A stretch of 64,000 nt of DNA from WHSO01 sp963732875 (GTDB lineage Bacteria; Pseudomonadota; Alphaproteobacteria; SMXQ01), in assembly GCA_963732875.1 (NCBI GenBank), contig CAVTBD010000002.1:1674001-1738000 (forward strand), given 5' to 3'. A program made the translations under genes and the position numbers. The notes beneath the pieces were generated by a model. The model saw nothing but the letters and a program-made list of their open reading frames with translations. It had not been told where the DNA came from and did not search any database. Positions 1 to 8,497 of the stretch are shown piece by piece. Position 1 is the first letter of the stretch, and every line of letters starts with the position of its first letter.

Positions 1-1
1 G

Positions 2-430
2 ATCGAATACAACGTGCGCTTCGGCGATCCCGAGTGCCAGGTGCTGATGGTCCGGCTCATGTCGGACCTGTTGCCCGGCCTGGTCGCCGCCGCCGAGGGC
101 GGGCTCAAGCACTTCGACCTGCGCTGGTACCAGGAGCCCGCGCTCACCGTGGTGATGGCGGCCAACGGCTATCCCGGCGCCTACGACAAGGGCAGCGAGA
201 TCCGCGGGCTGGAGGCGGCCGAAGCAATACCGGGCGTCACCGTGTTCCACGCCGGCACGGCGACCCGGGACGGCAGGCTGGTGGCGACCGGCGGGCGCGT
301 GCTCAACGTGACGGCGCGCGCCGGGACCCTCGCCGAGGCCCAGGCCGCCGCCTACCGGGCGGTCGACGCCATCGACTGGCCGGGCGGCTTCTGCCGCCGC
401 GATATCGGCTGGCGCGCCTTGGGAAAGTAG
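2..430 (+). CDS. purD: Phosphoribosylamine-glycine ligase, C-terminal part (5' end outside window)
   Basis: This is the last 142 codons of GAR synthetase, which joins phosphoribosylamine and glycine with ATP in the second step of purine synthesis. The frame is open from base 2 and begins inside the ATP-grasp core: the run EYNVRFGDPECQ is the conserved metal/ATP-binding segment of the family. It is followed by the C-terminal domain, with VVMAANGYPGAYDKG and a VFHAGT stretch typical of PurD. The family is about 420-430 residues long, so roughly two thirds lie to the left of the window. The stop is TAG and the next gene follows after 101 bases on the same strand. Identification is by recognisable family motifs. 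Confidence 0.93.
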   Translation: MEYNVRFGDPECQVLMVRLMSDLLPGLVAAAEGGLKHFDLRWYQEPALTVVMAANGYPGAYDKGSEIRGLEAAEAIPGVTVFHAGTATRDGRLVATGGRVLNVTARAGTLAEAQAAAYRAVDAIDWPGGFCRRDIGWRALGK

Positions 431-531
431 GCTTTCCCGCCTTTCCGCACCCCCTTTCCGGCACGCTCTGGCGTTGCCGCCCTTCCCGCGCTAGCCTTTC
501 CCGGATGGGAGGCCACCGGGGAGGGGCCGCC

Positions 532-1251
532 ATGCGCTACCAGCTCTACTACTGGCCCGGAATCCAGGGACGCGGCGAGTTCGTGCGCCTCGCCCTCGAG
601 GAGGCCGGCGCCGATTACGACGACGTCGCGCGCACGCCCGACGGCATGGAGGCGCTGATGCGCCTGATGGAGGGCGGCGACATTGCGCATCCGCCGTTCG
701 CGCCGCCGTTCCTGAAGGCGGGGCGGCTGGTGATCGCCCAGACCGCCAACATCCTGCTGTGGCTCGGCCCCCGCCACGGCCTCGCGCCCGCTTCCGAGTC
801 GGGCCGGCTGTGGGTGCACCAGCTCCAACTCACCCTCGCCGACTTCGTGGTGGAGATCCACGACACCCACCACCCGCTCGGCCCCAATTTCTATTACGAA
901 GACCAGAAACCCGAGGCGAAGCGGCGCACAGCGGACTTCCTGCGCGCCCGCGCGCCCAAGTTCCTCGGCTATTTCGAGGACGTGCTGGCGAAGAGCCCGG
1001 CCAGGGGCGGCTGGCTCGCCGGCGCGCGGCTCAGCTACGCCGACCTGTCGCTGTTCCAGGTGGTGGAAGGCCTGCGCTACGCCTTTCCCCACGCCATGGC
1101 GCGGCTCGAGAACAAGCTACCGCGCACGAGGGCGCTCCATGAGCGCGTCGCGGCGCGCCCCAACGTGAAAGCCTATCTTGATTCCGACCGCCGCCTGCCG
1201 TTCGACGAGAGCGGCATCTTCCGCCACTATCCGGAACTGGACAGGCGCTAG
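532..1251 (+). CDS. Glutathione S-transferase family protein
   Basis: A 239-residue cytosolic GST-like protein. The N-terminal thioredoxin-like domain (about residues 1-80) starts with YQLYYWPGIQGRGEFVRLAL, which matches the sigma/pi-type pattern with a tyrosine near residue 6-7 able to activate glutathione. QTANILLWLG near residue 70 corresponds to the glutathione gamma-glutamyl contact region, usually Q-S-x-A-I. The rest is the all-helical domain with LSYADLSLFQVVEGL, the conserved helix-6 N-capping motif. The ATG follows a purine-rich GGGGAGGGG stretch. The stop overlaps the tail of the convergent tadA by four bases. The physiological substrate is unknown; detoxification is the family role. 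Confidence 0.85.
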   Translation: MRYQLYYWPGIQGRGEFVRLALEEAGADYDDVARTPDGMEALMRLMEGGDIAHPPFAPPFLKAGRLVIAQTANILLWLGPRHGLAPASESGRLWVHQLQLTLADFVVEIHDTHHPLGPNFYYEDQKPEAKRRTADFLRARAPKFLGYFEDVLAKSPARGGWLAGARLSYADLSLFQVVEGLRYAFPHAMARLENKLPRTRALHERVAARPNVKAYLDSDRRLPFDESGIFRHYPELDRR

Positions 1252-1715
1252 CGTCGCTTGCGGAAGAAGTCGCGGAGCAGGTCCGCGCTTTCCGATTCAC
1301 GCAGGCCCTCGATCACCTCGGGCCTATGGTGGCAGGTCGGCTGGGCGAACAGCCGCGCGCCGTGGGCCACCGCGCCCCCCTTGGGATCGCCCGCGCCGTA
1401 ATAGAGCCGGCGCAGACGTGCGAACGAAATCGCCGCGGCACACATCGGACATGGCTCCAGCGTCACGTAGAGATCGCAGCGGGCAAGCCGGGCCTCGCCC
1501 AGCGCCTTCGCCGCGGCACGGATCGCCAGCATCTCGGCATGGGCGGTCGGGTCGTTGCGGGATTCGGTCAGGTTGTGGCGGCGCGCGATCACGTCGCCGG
1601 TCGCGCCGTCGACGATCACCGCGCCCACCGGCACCTCGCCGCGCGCGGCGCCGCGGCGCGCCCAGGCGAGCGCGATGGCCATGTAGTCGGGCTTGGGGCG
1701 GACGGGCCTCGGCAT
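1248..1715 (-). CDS. tadA: tRNA-specific adenosine deaminase
   Basis: A zinc deaminase that converts adenosine to inosine at position 34 of tRNA-Arg(ACG). The zinc/catalytic signature is complete: HAEM (His ligand and proton-shuttling Glu) in the middle, then PCPMCAAAI supplying two Cys ligands. EVPVGAVIVD is the usual N-terminal strand, and the length (about 155 residues) fits the family. The start is uncertain: ATG at 1715 gives MPRPVRPKPDY, while in-frame ATG at 1742 and TTG at 1751 would add 9-12 residues; no convincing ribosome site decides this. It is divergent from the hydrolase at 1778 and overlaps the GST tail to tail. A general cytidine/guanine deaminase is less likely given the PCPMC context. 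Confidence 0.9.
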   Translation of the reverse strand: MPRPVRPKPDYMAIALAWARRGAARGEVPVGAVIVDGATGDVIARRHNLTESRNDPTAHAEMLAIRAAAKALGEARLARCDLYVTLEPCPMCAAAISFARLRRLYYGAGDPKGGAVAHGARLFAQPTCHHRPEVIEGLRESESADLLRDFFRKRR

Positions 1716-1777
1716 GGCCGCGAGATTGGCCCGGGATCGCATTGCCTGCAAGGGTGAACGGCCCTACTCTGCGCCCC

Positions 1778-2506
1778 ATGAACACGACCCCGTCGCGCCC
1801 GGTGATCGGCCTGACCCTCGACCGCGAGGAGCCGGGCGGCTATTCCAAGTTTCCGTGGTACGCGCTGCGCGAGAACTACACCGGCGCGGTCGCGGCCGCG
1901 GGCGGCCTGCCGCTCGCGCTGCCGCACCAGCCGCGGCTGGTCGCCGACATGGTCGCCGCCATCGACGGCCTGATCCTGACCGGCGGCGCGTTCGACGTGG
2001 ACCCGACCCTGTTCGGCGCGGACGCACGCCATGAGAGCGTCACGGTCAAGACCGGGCGCACCGATTTCGAGCTCGCGGTGACGCGCGCGACGCTGGATGC
2101 GGGCAAGCCGGTGCTCGGCATCTGCGGCGGCGAACAGCTGCTCAACGTGGTGCTGGGCGGTGGGCTGATCCAGCACATCCCGGACGCGGTGCCGGACGCA
2201 CTCGCCCACGAGCAGCCCAACCCGCGCGACGAATCGAGCCACGACGTCGAGATCGTCCCCGGCACCCGGCTCGCCGCCATCGTCGGTGCCGCGCGCATGT
2301 CGGTCAATTCGGCGCACCACCAGGCGGTGGCCGAGGTCGGCCCGGGGCTGGTGGTGAACGCGCGCGCGCCCGACGGCGTGATCGAGGGCATCGAGGACCC
2401 GTCGCGGCCGTTCTGCATCGGCGTCCAGTGGCATCCCGAATTCCTGATCGATCCGGGCGACGGCAAGCTGATGGCGGCGTTCATCGCTGCCTGCCGCGAG
2501 GCGTAA
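1778..2506 (+). CDS. Peptidase C26 / gamma-glutamyl-GABA hydrolase-like protein
   Basis: A 242-residue class I glutamine amidotransferase fold. GICGGEQLLNVVLGG carries the nucleophilic Cys in a nucleophile elbow. VQWHPEF near residue 222 carries the catalytic His-Pro-Glu. SVNSAHHQAV is the conserved segment preceding it in PuuD-type enzymes. Family members cleave gamma-glutamyl bonds such as gamma-glutamyl-GABA in putrescine breakdown. The elbow reads GICGG rather than the more common GICRG, so the exact substrate is open. It lies two bases upstream of the pseudouridine synthase gene and is probably cotranscribed with it. A role in polyamine use is family knowledge only; no other putrescine genes are nearby. 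Confidence 0.85.
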   Translation: MNTTPSRPVIGLTLDREEPGGYSKFPWYALRENYTGAVAAAGGLPLALPHQPRLVADMVAAIDGLILTGGAFDVDPTLFGADARHESVTVKTGRTDFELAVTRATLDAGKPVLGICGGEQLLNVVLGGGLIQHIPDAVPDALAHEQPNPRDESSHDVEIVPGTRLAAIVGAARMSVNSAHHQAVAEVGPGLVVNARAPDGVIEGIEDPSRPFCIGVQWHPEFLIDPGDGKLMAAFIAACREA

Positions 2507-2508
2507 TC

Positions 2509-3414
2509 ATGGAAGAGCCCCGGACCGCCGCCGGCGCCACGCCGGACCTGCCGCCCGCGGGGGCGCCCGAGCGCATCGCCAAGCGCATCGCGCGGGCGGG
2601 CATCTGCTCGCGCCGCGACGCCGAGCGCCTGATCGCGGCGGGACGCGTCACGGTCAACGGCACCGCGATCACCAGCGCCGCGCTCAACGTCACCGCCGCC
2701 GACAAGATCACGGTAGACGGCCAGTCCCTACCCGCGCCCGAACGCGCGCGCCTGTTCCGCTACTACAAGCCCAAGGGGCGCATCACCACCGCGCGCGATC
2801 CCGAAGGCCGGGCCACCATTTTCGACGACCTGCCCAAGGGCCTGCCACGCCTGGTCACGGTCGGGCGCCTCGATTTCAACACCGAGGGGCTTTTGCTGCT
2901 CACCAACGACGGCGCGCTCGCCCGCGCGCTCGAGCTGCCCGAGACCGGCTGGCTGCGGCGCTACCGGGTGCGCGCCTTCGGCGCCGTGGACGAGGCCGCC
3001 CTCGCCCGGCTCAAGAAAGGCATCACGCTCGAGGGCATCAGCTACGGCCCGGTCGAGGCGACCCTGGAGCGCCGCCAGGGCGACAATGCCTGGCTCATGA
3101 TCGGCATCCGCGAGGGCAAGAACCGCGAGGTGCGCAAGATTCTCACTCATCTTGGACTTACGGTGAACCGGCTGATCCGCGTGTCGTTCGGCCCGTTCCA
3201 GCTCGGCAATCTCGAGGAAGGCAGCATCGAGGAGGTGCCGCGCAAGGTGCTCATCGAGCAGACCGGCCACCTCATGCCGGGGGCTCCCCCCAAGGATATG
3301 ACGGGCACCGCCAAGGCAAAGCCGCGTGACGACAAACCACGTCCCCCCAGGCCGGGCAAGGGAAGCGGGCGCCGCCGGGAGAGAGCGGGTGCGGATCGTC
3401 GCCGGACGCCATAA
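2509..3414 (+). CDS. RsuA/RluB-family rRNA pseudouridine synthase
   Basis: A 301-residue enzyme converting a uridine in rRNA to pseudouridine. The N-terminal S4 RNA-binding domain (about residues 22-70) is visible as ARAGICSRRDAERLIAAGRV. The catalytic domain has GRLDFNTEGLLLLTNDG, where the Asp is the catalytic residue of the RluB/RsuA/RluE group, and GKNREVRKIL, the conserved RNA-binding motif III. A lysine/arginine-rich unstructured tail of about 45 residues follows, which is common in alphaproteobacterial RluB. RluB (23S U2605-type site) is more likely than RsuA from the tail and length, but I cannot assign the site. Its 3' end overlaps the proposed rsmD start. Confidence 0.9.
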   Translation: MEEPRTAAGATPDLPPAGAPERIAKRIARAGICSRRDAERLIAAGRVTVNGTAITSAALNVTAADKITVDGQSLPAPERARLFRYYKPKGRITTARDPEGRATIFDDLPKGLPRLVTVGRLDFNTEGLLLLTNDGALARALELPETGWLRRYRVRAFGAVDEAALARLKKGITLEGISYGPVEATLERRQGDNAWLMIGIREGKNREVRKILTHLGLTVNRLIRVSFGPFQLGNLEEGSIEEVPRKVLIEQTGHLMPGAPPKDMTGTAKAKPRDDKPRPPRPGKGSGRRRERAGADRRRTP

Positions 3415-3970
3415 AGGCCGCAGCCTCAAGGCGCCCAAGGGCCGCACCACGCGTCCGACCGCGGCACGCGCGCGCGAAGGCCTGTTCAACATCCTGGCCC
3501 ATGGCGGCTACGGCACCGACGGCGGCTCGGTAATCGCGGGCGCGCGCGTGCTGGAAGCCTTCGCCGGCACCGGCGCGTTCGCGTTCGAGGCGCTGTCGCG
3601 CGGCGCGGCGTCGGCGACCCTGCTCGATCTCGACGAGAACGCGGTCGAGGCCGCGCGCGAGAACGCGCGGGCTCTCGGCGAGCGCGAGACCGCCCATATC
3701 GTGCGCATGGACGCGGTGCGCCCGCGCGCCGGCCGCGCCGTCCACGACCTCGTGTTCCTCGACCCGCCCTACGGCTCGAAGCTCGGCAGCCGCGCGCTGC
3801 AGGCGCTCGCCGCCAAAGGCTGGATCGCGCCCGGCGCGCTCGTCATCATCGAGGTCGCCGACCGCGAGGAATTCGTGCCGCCGGCGGGCTTCGAGGCGCT
3901 CGCCGAGCGCAGCTTCGGCGCCGCGCGCTTCGTGCTGATGCGGTTCACCGGTATGGAAGGGGATAGCTAG
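3389..3970 (+). CDS. rsmD: 16S rRNA (guanine-N2)-methyltransferase RsmD
   Basis: An AdoMet methyltransferase modifying G966 of 16S rRNA. VRIVAGRHKGR is the characteristic RsmD start. FAGTGAFAFEALSRGA is the AdoMet-binding motif I. LDPPYGS is the catalytic DPPY-type motif of N2-guanine methyltransferases. I chose the GTG at 3389 because the family begins with (M)RIVAG and a GGGAGAG ribosome site sits just upstream; an ATG at 3326 would add 21 unconserved residues overlapping the preceding gene. The chosen start still overlaps the end of the pseudouridine synthase by 26 bases, so translation may be coupled. The stop overlaps the convergent mutL stop by four bases. Confidence 0.92.
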   Translation: MRIVAGRHKGRSLKAPKGRTTRPTAARAREGLFNILAHGGYGTDGGSVIAGARVLEAFAGTGAFAFEALSRGAASATLLDLDENAVEAARENARALGERETAHIVRMDAVRPRAGRAVHDLVFLDPPYGSKLGSRALQALAAKGWIAPGALVIIEVADREEFVPPAGFEALAERSFGAARFVLMRFTGMEGDS

Positions 3971-5757
3971 CGCCGCCCGAACAGGCGCTCGATGTCGGCG
4001 CGGTCGAGCGCGACGAAGGTGGGCCGGCCGTGGCCGCACTGGGCGGCGTTGGGGGTCGCCTCCATCTCGCGCAGAAGCGCGTTCATCTCCTGGGCGTTGA
4101 GCCGGCGCCCGGCGCGCACCGAGGAATGGCACGCCATGGTCGCGCACACGGTCTCGAGCTTCTCGGTAAGCGCGTGGCCCTCGCCCAGCTCGGTGAGCTC
4201 GTCGGCGAGATCCTTGAGCAGCTGCGCCACCGCCACCTCGCCCAGCAGCGCCGGGGTCTCGCGCACCACCACGGCGCCGGTGCCGAACGGCTCGACCAGC
4301 AGGCCCAGTGCCGCAAGCTCGTCGGCGCGCGTGAGCAGGCGCTCGGCCGCGCGCGGCTCCATCTCCACCACCTCGGGAATCAGCAGCAGCTGGCGCGCGA
4401 CCCCCTTGCCCGAGAGCGCCTGCTTGATGCGCTCGTAGACGAGGCGCTCATGGGCCGCGTGCTGGTCGACGATCACCATGCCGTCGGCGGTCTCGGCGAC
4501 GATGTAGGTGTCGAACAACTGCGCCCGGGCGGCGCCGAGCGGGTAGTCGGCGGCGGGCGTGGACTCGGGCACAGCAGCCGACGGCATGGCCTGGGGTGCC
4601 GCCGGGGCGAGACCGGCGAAGCCCTCGCCCACCGGCGCCTGGAACGCGGCAGCGGCCTCGTAAAGGCCGCGCCCACCGAAACCAGGGCGCGGCGGCAGGG
4701 ACGGGCCTGAACCCGGTCGGAATGCGCCCAGCGCCGCCTCCGACACCGTGGTCGCCGAACGCACGCCGGCACCGGCCAAGGCATGGCGCAGCGCGCCCAC
4801 GATCAGGCCGCGCACCAAGCCTGCGTCCTGGAACCGCACCTCGGTCTTGGCGGGATGGACGTTGACGTCGACGAAGGCGGGATCGACGTCGAGGAACAGG
4901 GCGACGGCGGCGTGCCGGTCACGCGCCAGCACGTCCTGGTAGGCGCCGCGCACCGCCCCCTGCAGCAGGCGGTCGCGCACCGGGCGGCCGTTGACGAACA
5001 GATACTGGCGGTCGGCGGTGCGGCGCGCCGCGGTCGGCAGGCCGGCGAGGCCGGTGAGCGCCAGGCCCTCGCGCGCGGCCTCGATATCGAGGGCGTTGTC
5101 GGTGAACTCGGCGCCGAGCACATCGGCGAGGCGGCGCCGGCGCGCCGGGAACAGGTCGCGCCCGGCGGCCATCACCGAAAGCTTCTCGTCGTCGCCATCG
5201 GTGACCGTGAAGGCGACGTCGGGATGGGCCATGGCGAGGCGCACCACCACGTCGATCACGTGGTCGCGCTCGGTGCGGTCGGCCTTGAGGAACTTGAGCC
5301 GCGCGGGCGTGGCGAAGAACAGGTCGCGCACCTCCACCCGTGTCCCGCGCGCGAGTGCCGCCGGGCGCGGACCCGTGACCGTGCCGCCTTCGACCGCGAT
5401 GGCATGGGCGTCGGCGCCCTTTTTGGACGTGATGGTGAGGCGCGCCACGGCGCCGATGGACGGCAGAGCCTCGCCGCGGAAGCCCAGCGTCGCGATATGG
5501 GTGAGGTCGTCGTCGGCGAGCTTGGAGGTGGCATGGCGCCGGATGGCCAATGCCAGTTCGTCGGCGTCCATGCCGCCGCCGTCATCCGTCACCGCGATGA
5601 AGCTCTTGCCGCCCTCGCGCAGGGCAACGTCGATGCGTCTCGCGCCCGCGTCGAGGGCGTTCTCGACCAGCTCCTTGACCGCCGCGGCCGGCCGCTCCAC
5701 CACCTCGCCCGCGGCGATGCGGTTGACCAGGCCCTCCGGCAGCAGGCGGATGGTCAT
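3967..5757 (-). CDS. mutL: DNA mismatch repair protein MutL
   Basis: A 596-residue GHKL ATPase that links mismatch recognition by MutS to strand removal. The N-terminal ATPase has IAAGEVVERPAAAVKELVENALDAG, the DDGGG box and LGFRGEALPSI. The C-terminal dimerisation domain carries DQHAAHERLVYE, which fits the metal-binding motif DQHA(X)2E(X)4E, plus CHSSVRAG and CGHGRP, the other elements of endonuclease-proficient MutL. This fits an organism without MutH, where MutL itself nicks DNA. The start codon overlaps the stop of the upstream phosphoglucose isomerase gene as ATGA, suggesting coupled translation. The reading frame stays open upstream but that sequence lies inside pgi. Confidence 0.96.
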   Translation of the reverse strand: MTIRLLPEGLVNRIAAGEVVERPAAAVKELVENALDAGARRIDVALREGGKSFIAVTDDGGGMDADELALAIRRHATSKLADDDLTHIATLGFRGEALPSIGAVARLTITSKKGADAHAIAVEGGTVTGPRPAALARGTRVEVRDLFFATPARLKFLKADRTERDHVIDVVVRLAMAHPDVAFTVTDGDDEKLSVMAAGRDLFPARRRRLADVLGAEFTDNALDIEAAREGLALTGLAGLPTAARRTADRQYLFVNGRPVRDRLLQGAVRGAYQDVLARDRHAAVALFLDVDPAFVDVNVHPAKTEVRFQDAGLVRGLIVGALRHALAGAGVRSATTVSEAALGAFRPGSGPSLPPRPGFGGRGLYEAAAAFQAPVGEGFAGLAPAAPQAMPSAAVPESTPAADYPLGAARAQLFDTYIVAETADGMVIVDQHAAHERLVYERIKQALSGKGVARQLLLIPEVVEMEPRAAERLLTRADELAALGLLVEPFGTGAVVVRETPALLGEVAVAQLLKDLADELTELGEGHALTEKLETVCATMACHSSVRAGRRLNAQEMNALLREMEATPNAAQCGHGRPTFVALDRADIERLFGRR

Positions 5758-7067
5758 GCACCGCCCCCGCTCATGGCGGCGAGACGCTCGCGGGCGCGAC
5801 GCTTGCCGTCCTCGACCGCGGGCTGGTCGAATGGCTCGACCCCGATCAGGTCGGCGGCGAGGATGGTCTCCAGCATGAAATGCATCATCAGCGCCCCGCA
5901 GGCGCGCGCGTCGGCGTGCTCGATGCGCAGGATGCGCGTGGGGCGGCCGGCGTCGATCAGGGTCTCGGCGGTGCCCTCCTGCTCGGCGGCGAGCAGGTCG
6001 CCCATGGTGCGGCCGTGGAGGTATTCGAGCCCGGCTTGGCCCGCGAGCGCGGTGTCGAGCCGCGCGCCGGTGCCTTCCGGGCGGCCGAACACGAAGGTGT
6101 ACATCTTGTCGGCGGGGCCGGCGCGCCACAATTGCAGCTGGCTGTGCTGGTCGACCGTGCCGCGCGCGGCGATGGGATCGGTGCCGTGGCCGTCCTTGCC
6201 GAGGCTTTCCGCCCACAGCTGGCGGTACCACAGGGCGAGCGGGCCGAGCCGGTCGAGGTAGGGGCACAGCACGGTCTGGGTGACGCCGCGCGCCTCCATC
6301 AGCCCGACCGCCAGCGCGGCGCCCGCCGCCGCCGGAGCCGCGCCCGGCGACTTGGCATCGAGGGTCATGGCAAGCGCCGCGCCCGCGCCCTCGCGCACCA
6401 TGACGGGATCGAGCCCGGCGATGGCGGCGGGCAGCAGGCCGACGTTGGTGAGCGCGGCGAAGCGCCCGCCGATGCCGGGCTCGTGGTCGAGCACCGGCAG
6501 ATGGAGCTTTCCGGCAAGGCGCCGGAGCGGCGTCTCCGGCCTGCCCGCGGGCAGCGGGTCCGAGATCACGGTGACGCGGTCGGGCAACGCTGCTTCGCCC
6601 ACGGCGTCGATGAACAGCGGCAGCAGCATGAGCGCCTGGGACAGGGTCTCGGCCGTGGTGCCCGACTTGGAGATGATCAGCATGCCGGCGCGGGAGAGAT
6701 CGACCGGGGCGAGGATGTCGTCGATCCCCTCGGGATCGACGTTGTCGAGGAAATGAAGCCGGGGCGCCGTCCGATCGGCGGAGAGCGCGACCAGGGTGGC
6801 GCCGCCGAGGCTGGAACCGCCGGTACCGAGCACCAGCACGTCGTCGAGGCTCTCGCGGAAGCGCGCCGCGGTCTCGCCGACCGGGCCGAGGTCGCCGCGC
6901 CGCGCCGGGATGGTCAGGTGCGGCAGGGCACCGGTCTTGCGGTCGCCCCGGAGCCGATCGAGGGACGGCGCCAGGCGCGCGAGGCCGCGCTCGAAATCGG
7001 CGGCGGGGAGCCCGCCCGCGCCGATCCGGTCGGCGAGGCAGGCGGAGATATCCTGGGAATAGGGCAT
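5754..7067 (-). CDS. pgi: Glucose-6-phosphate isomerase
   Basis: A 437-residue SIS-fold isomerase interconverting glucose 6-phosphate and fructose 6-phosphate. LVLGTGGSSLGGATL is the phosphosugar-binding glycine loop and LIISKSGTTAETLSQ is the PGI signature. ESLGKDGHGTDPIAARGTVDQHSQ contains the catalytic Glu region and the conserved His near DQHSQ. It is shorter than enterobacterial PGI (about 550) but has the length of the compact bacterial PGI type. ATG at 7067 gives MPYSQDI. The gap to the next upstream gene (M16-like) is 80 bases. A dual phosphomannose isomerase activity is possible. Confidence 0.9.
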   Translation of the reverse strand: MPYSQDISACLADRIGAGGLPAADFERGLARLAPSLDRLRGDRKTGALPHLTIPARRGDLGPVGETAARFRESLDDVLVLGTGGSSLGGATLVALSADRTAPRLHFLDNVDPEGIDDILAPVDLSRAGMLIISKSGTTAETLSQALMLLPLFIDAVGEAALPDRVTVISDPLPAGRPETPLRRLAGKLHLPVLDHEPGIGGRFAALTNVGLLPAAIAGLDPVMVREGAGAALAMTLDAKSPGAAPAAAGAALAVGLMEARGVTQTVLCPYLDRLGPLALWYRQLWAESLGKDGHGTDPIAARGTVDQHSQLQLWRAGPADKMYTFVFGRPEGTGARLDTALAGQAGLEYLHGRTMGDLLAAEQEGTAETLIDAGRPTRILRIEHADARACGALMMHFMLETILAADLIGVEPFDQPAVEDGKRRARERLAAMSGGGA

Positions 7068-7147
7068 GGGGCGGTCCTGAATGAGTGGGCCACCCAGATT
7101 ACCACCCGTCCTCGCCAAGGCAACCGGCGGGCGGACGCGGCCCGGCG

Positions 7148-8497
7148 TCAGGGCGTTGCGGTCGCGGTGACCCCCTCGGGATCGCCGACCATCACCACGG
7201 TCAGCTTGCCGGTATCGAGCACGCGCTTCGCCACCCTTGAGACGTCGGCCACGGTCACGGCGCCGATCAGCTTGTTGCGCCGGTCGAGATAATCGATGCC
7301 GAGCCGGTCGAGCTGGATGCCGACCAGCAGCTGGGCGATGCGCATGGTCGAGTTGAGCCGCGTGAAGTAGGAGCCGATCAGGTAGTTCTTGGCGTCGTCG
7401 AGCTCCGCCTGGGAAACCGGCCGGGTCGCCATGCGGGTCCATTCCGCGCGCACCAGGTCGAGGGATTCCTTGACCTTGCTGTTGCGGGTGGCGACCCAGC
7501 CGAGAACGATCGGCGCGCGGTCGTAGTTCAGGACGCTGGTGTAGACCGAATAGGCGAGGCCGCGCTTCTCGCGGATCTCGTCGGCGAGACGCGAGGTCAG
7601 CCCGCCGCCGCCCATGATGTAGTTCATCACGTTGAGGGCGAAGAAATCGGGATCATGGATCTCCACGCCCTTCTGGCCGAACGCCACCACGGTTTGGGGA
7701 ATGTCGCGCTTGACCACGATCACCTTGCCCTGGTCGTGGAAGGCGGCCTTGGGCAGGTCGCGCGGCGCGGCCTTGGCCGGCAGGTCGCCGAAGGCGCGGT
7801 CGAGCAGCGGCGCGAGCTGTTCCGGCGTGACATCGCCGACCACGCCGATCACTAGGTTGTCGCGCGCGAGGTGCGCCCTGACGAAGGCATGGAGGTCGTC
7901 GGCCGTGATGGTCGGCAGGGTGTTCTTGTTGCCGTCCACGTCGCGGCCGTAGGGGTGCCCGTCGAATACCGCCTTGTTCCATGTCTGCTCGGCGATGCTG
8001 CGGGCCTGTTCGGCCTCGCGCATCACCTCGGACAGCATCTGGCTGCGCACGCGCGCGATCGGCTCGGGATCGAAGCGCGGCTGCGTCAGGGCGAGACGCA
8101 GCAGATCGAACGCCTGGTCGCGGTTGACGTTGAGCGAACGTACCGTGCCGCCGAAGGAATTGAGCCCGGTGGCAAAGCGCATGGAGATCGAGTTGTCCTC
8201 GAGTTGCTTCTGGAACTGGGCCGAAGTGTACGGCCCCGCCCCCTCATCGAGCAGGTTGAAGGTCATCTCGGCGAGGCCGCCCTTGCCCTTGGGATCGAAC
8301 ACCGAGCCGCCGCGGAACGAGAACTGCATGGACACGAGCGGCACGGTCCTGTCCTGAATCAGCCAGGCGGTGACGCCCTTCGGCGTCTTGACCACCTTGA
8401 TGTCGATGGCATGGGCCACGCGCGGCAGGGCGGTGACGGCGAGGACAAGGATGAGGACGGCGAGCGCCGCGCGGAGCGACCGGACGACGGGCTTCAT
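7148..8497 (-). CDS. M16-family peptidase-like subunit lacking the HxxEH zinc motif
   Basis: A 449-residue protein with a signal-peptide-like N terminus: basic MKPVVRSLR, then a hydrophobic stretch to ARVAHA near residue 30. It shares the insulinase/mitochondrial-processing-peptidase fold, seen in the N-terminal GGSVFDPKGKGGLAEMTFNLLDEG region and GDVTPEQLAPLLDRAFGDLP. The catalytic HxxEH is replaced by AEMTF, so it should not bind zinc. This matches the non-catalytic partner of paired M16 proteins, which binds substrate for the active subunit. Its ATG overlaps the stop of the catalytic gene (TGATG), consistent with equimolar coupled synthesis. Location is probably periplasmic. Confidence 0.88.
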   Translation of the reverse strand: MKPVVRSLRAALAVLILVLAVTALPRVAHAIDIKVVKTPKGVTAWLIQDRTVPLVSMQFSFRGGSVFDPKGKGGLAEMTFNLLDEGAGPYTSAQFQKQLEDNSISMRFATGLNSFGGTVRSLNVNRDQAFDLLRLALTQPRFDPEPIARVRSQMLSEVMREAEQARSIAEQTWNKAVFDGHPYGRDVDGNKNTLPTITADDLHAFVRAHLARDNLVIGVVGDVTPEQLAPLLDRAFGDLPAKAAPRDLPKAAFHDQGKVIVVKRDIPQTVVAFGQKGVEIHDPDFFALNVMNYIMGGGGLTSRLADEIREKRGLAYSVYTSVLNYDRAPIVLGWVATRNSKVKESLDLVRAEWTRMATRPVSQAELDDAKNYLIGSYFTRLNSTMRIAQLLVGIQLDRLGIDYLDRRNKLIGAVTVADVSRVAKRVLDTGKLTVVMVGDPEGVTATATP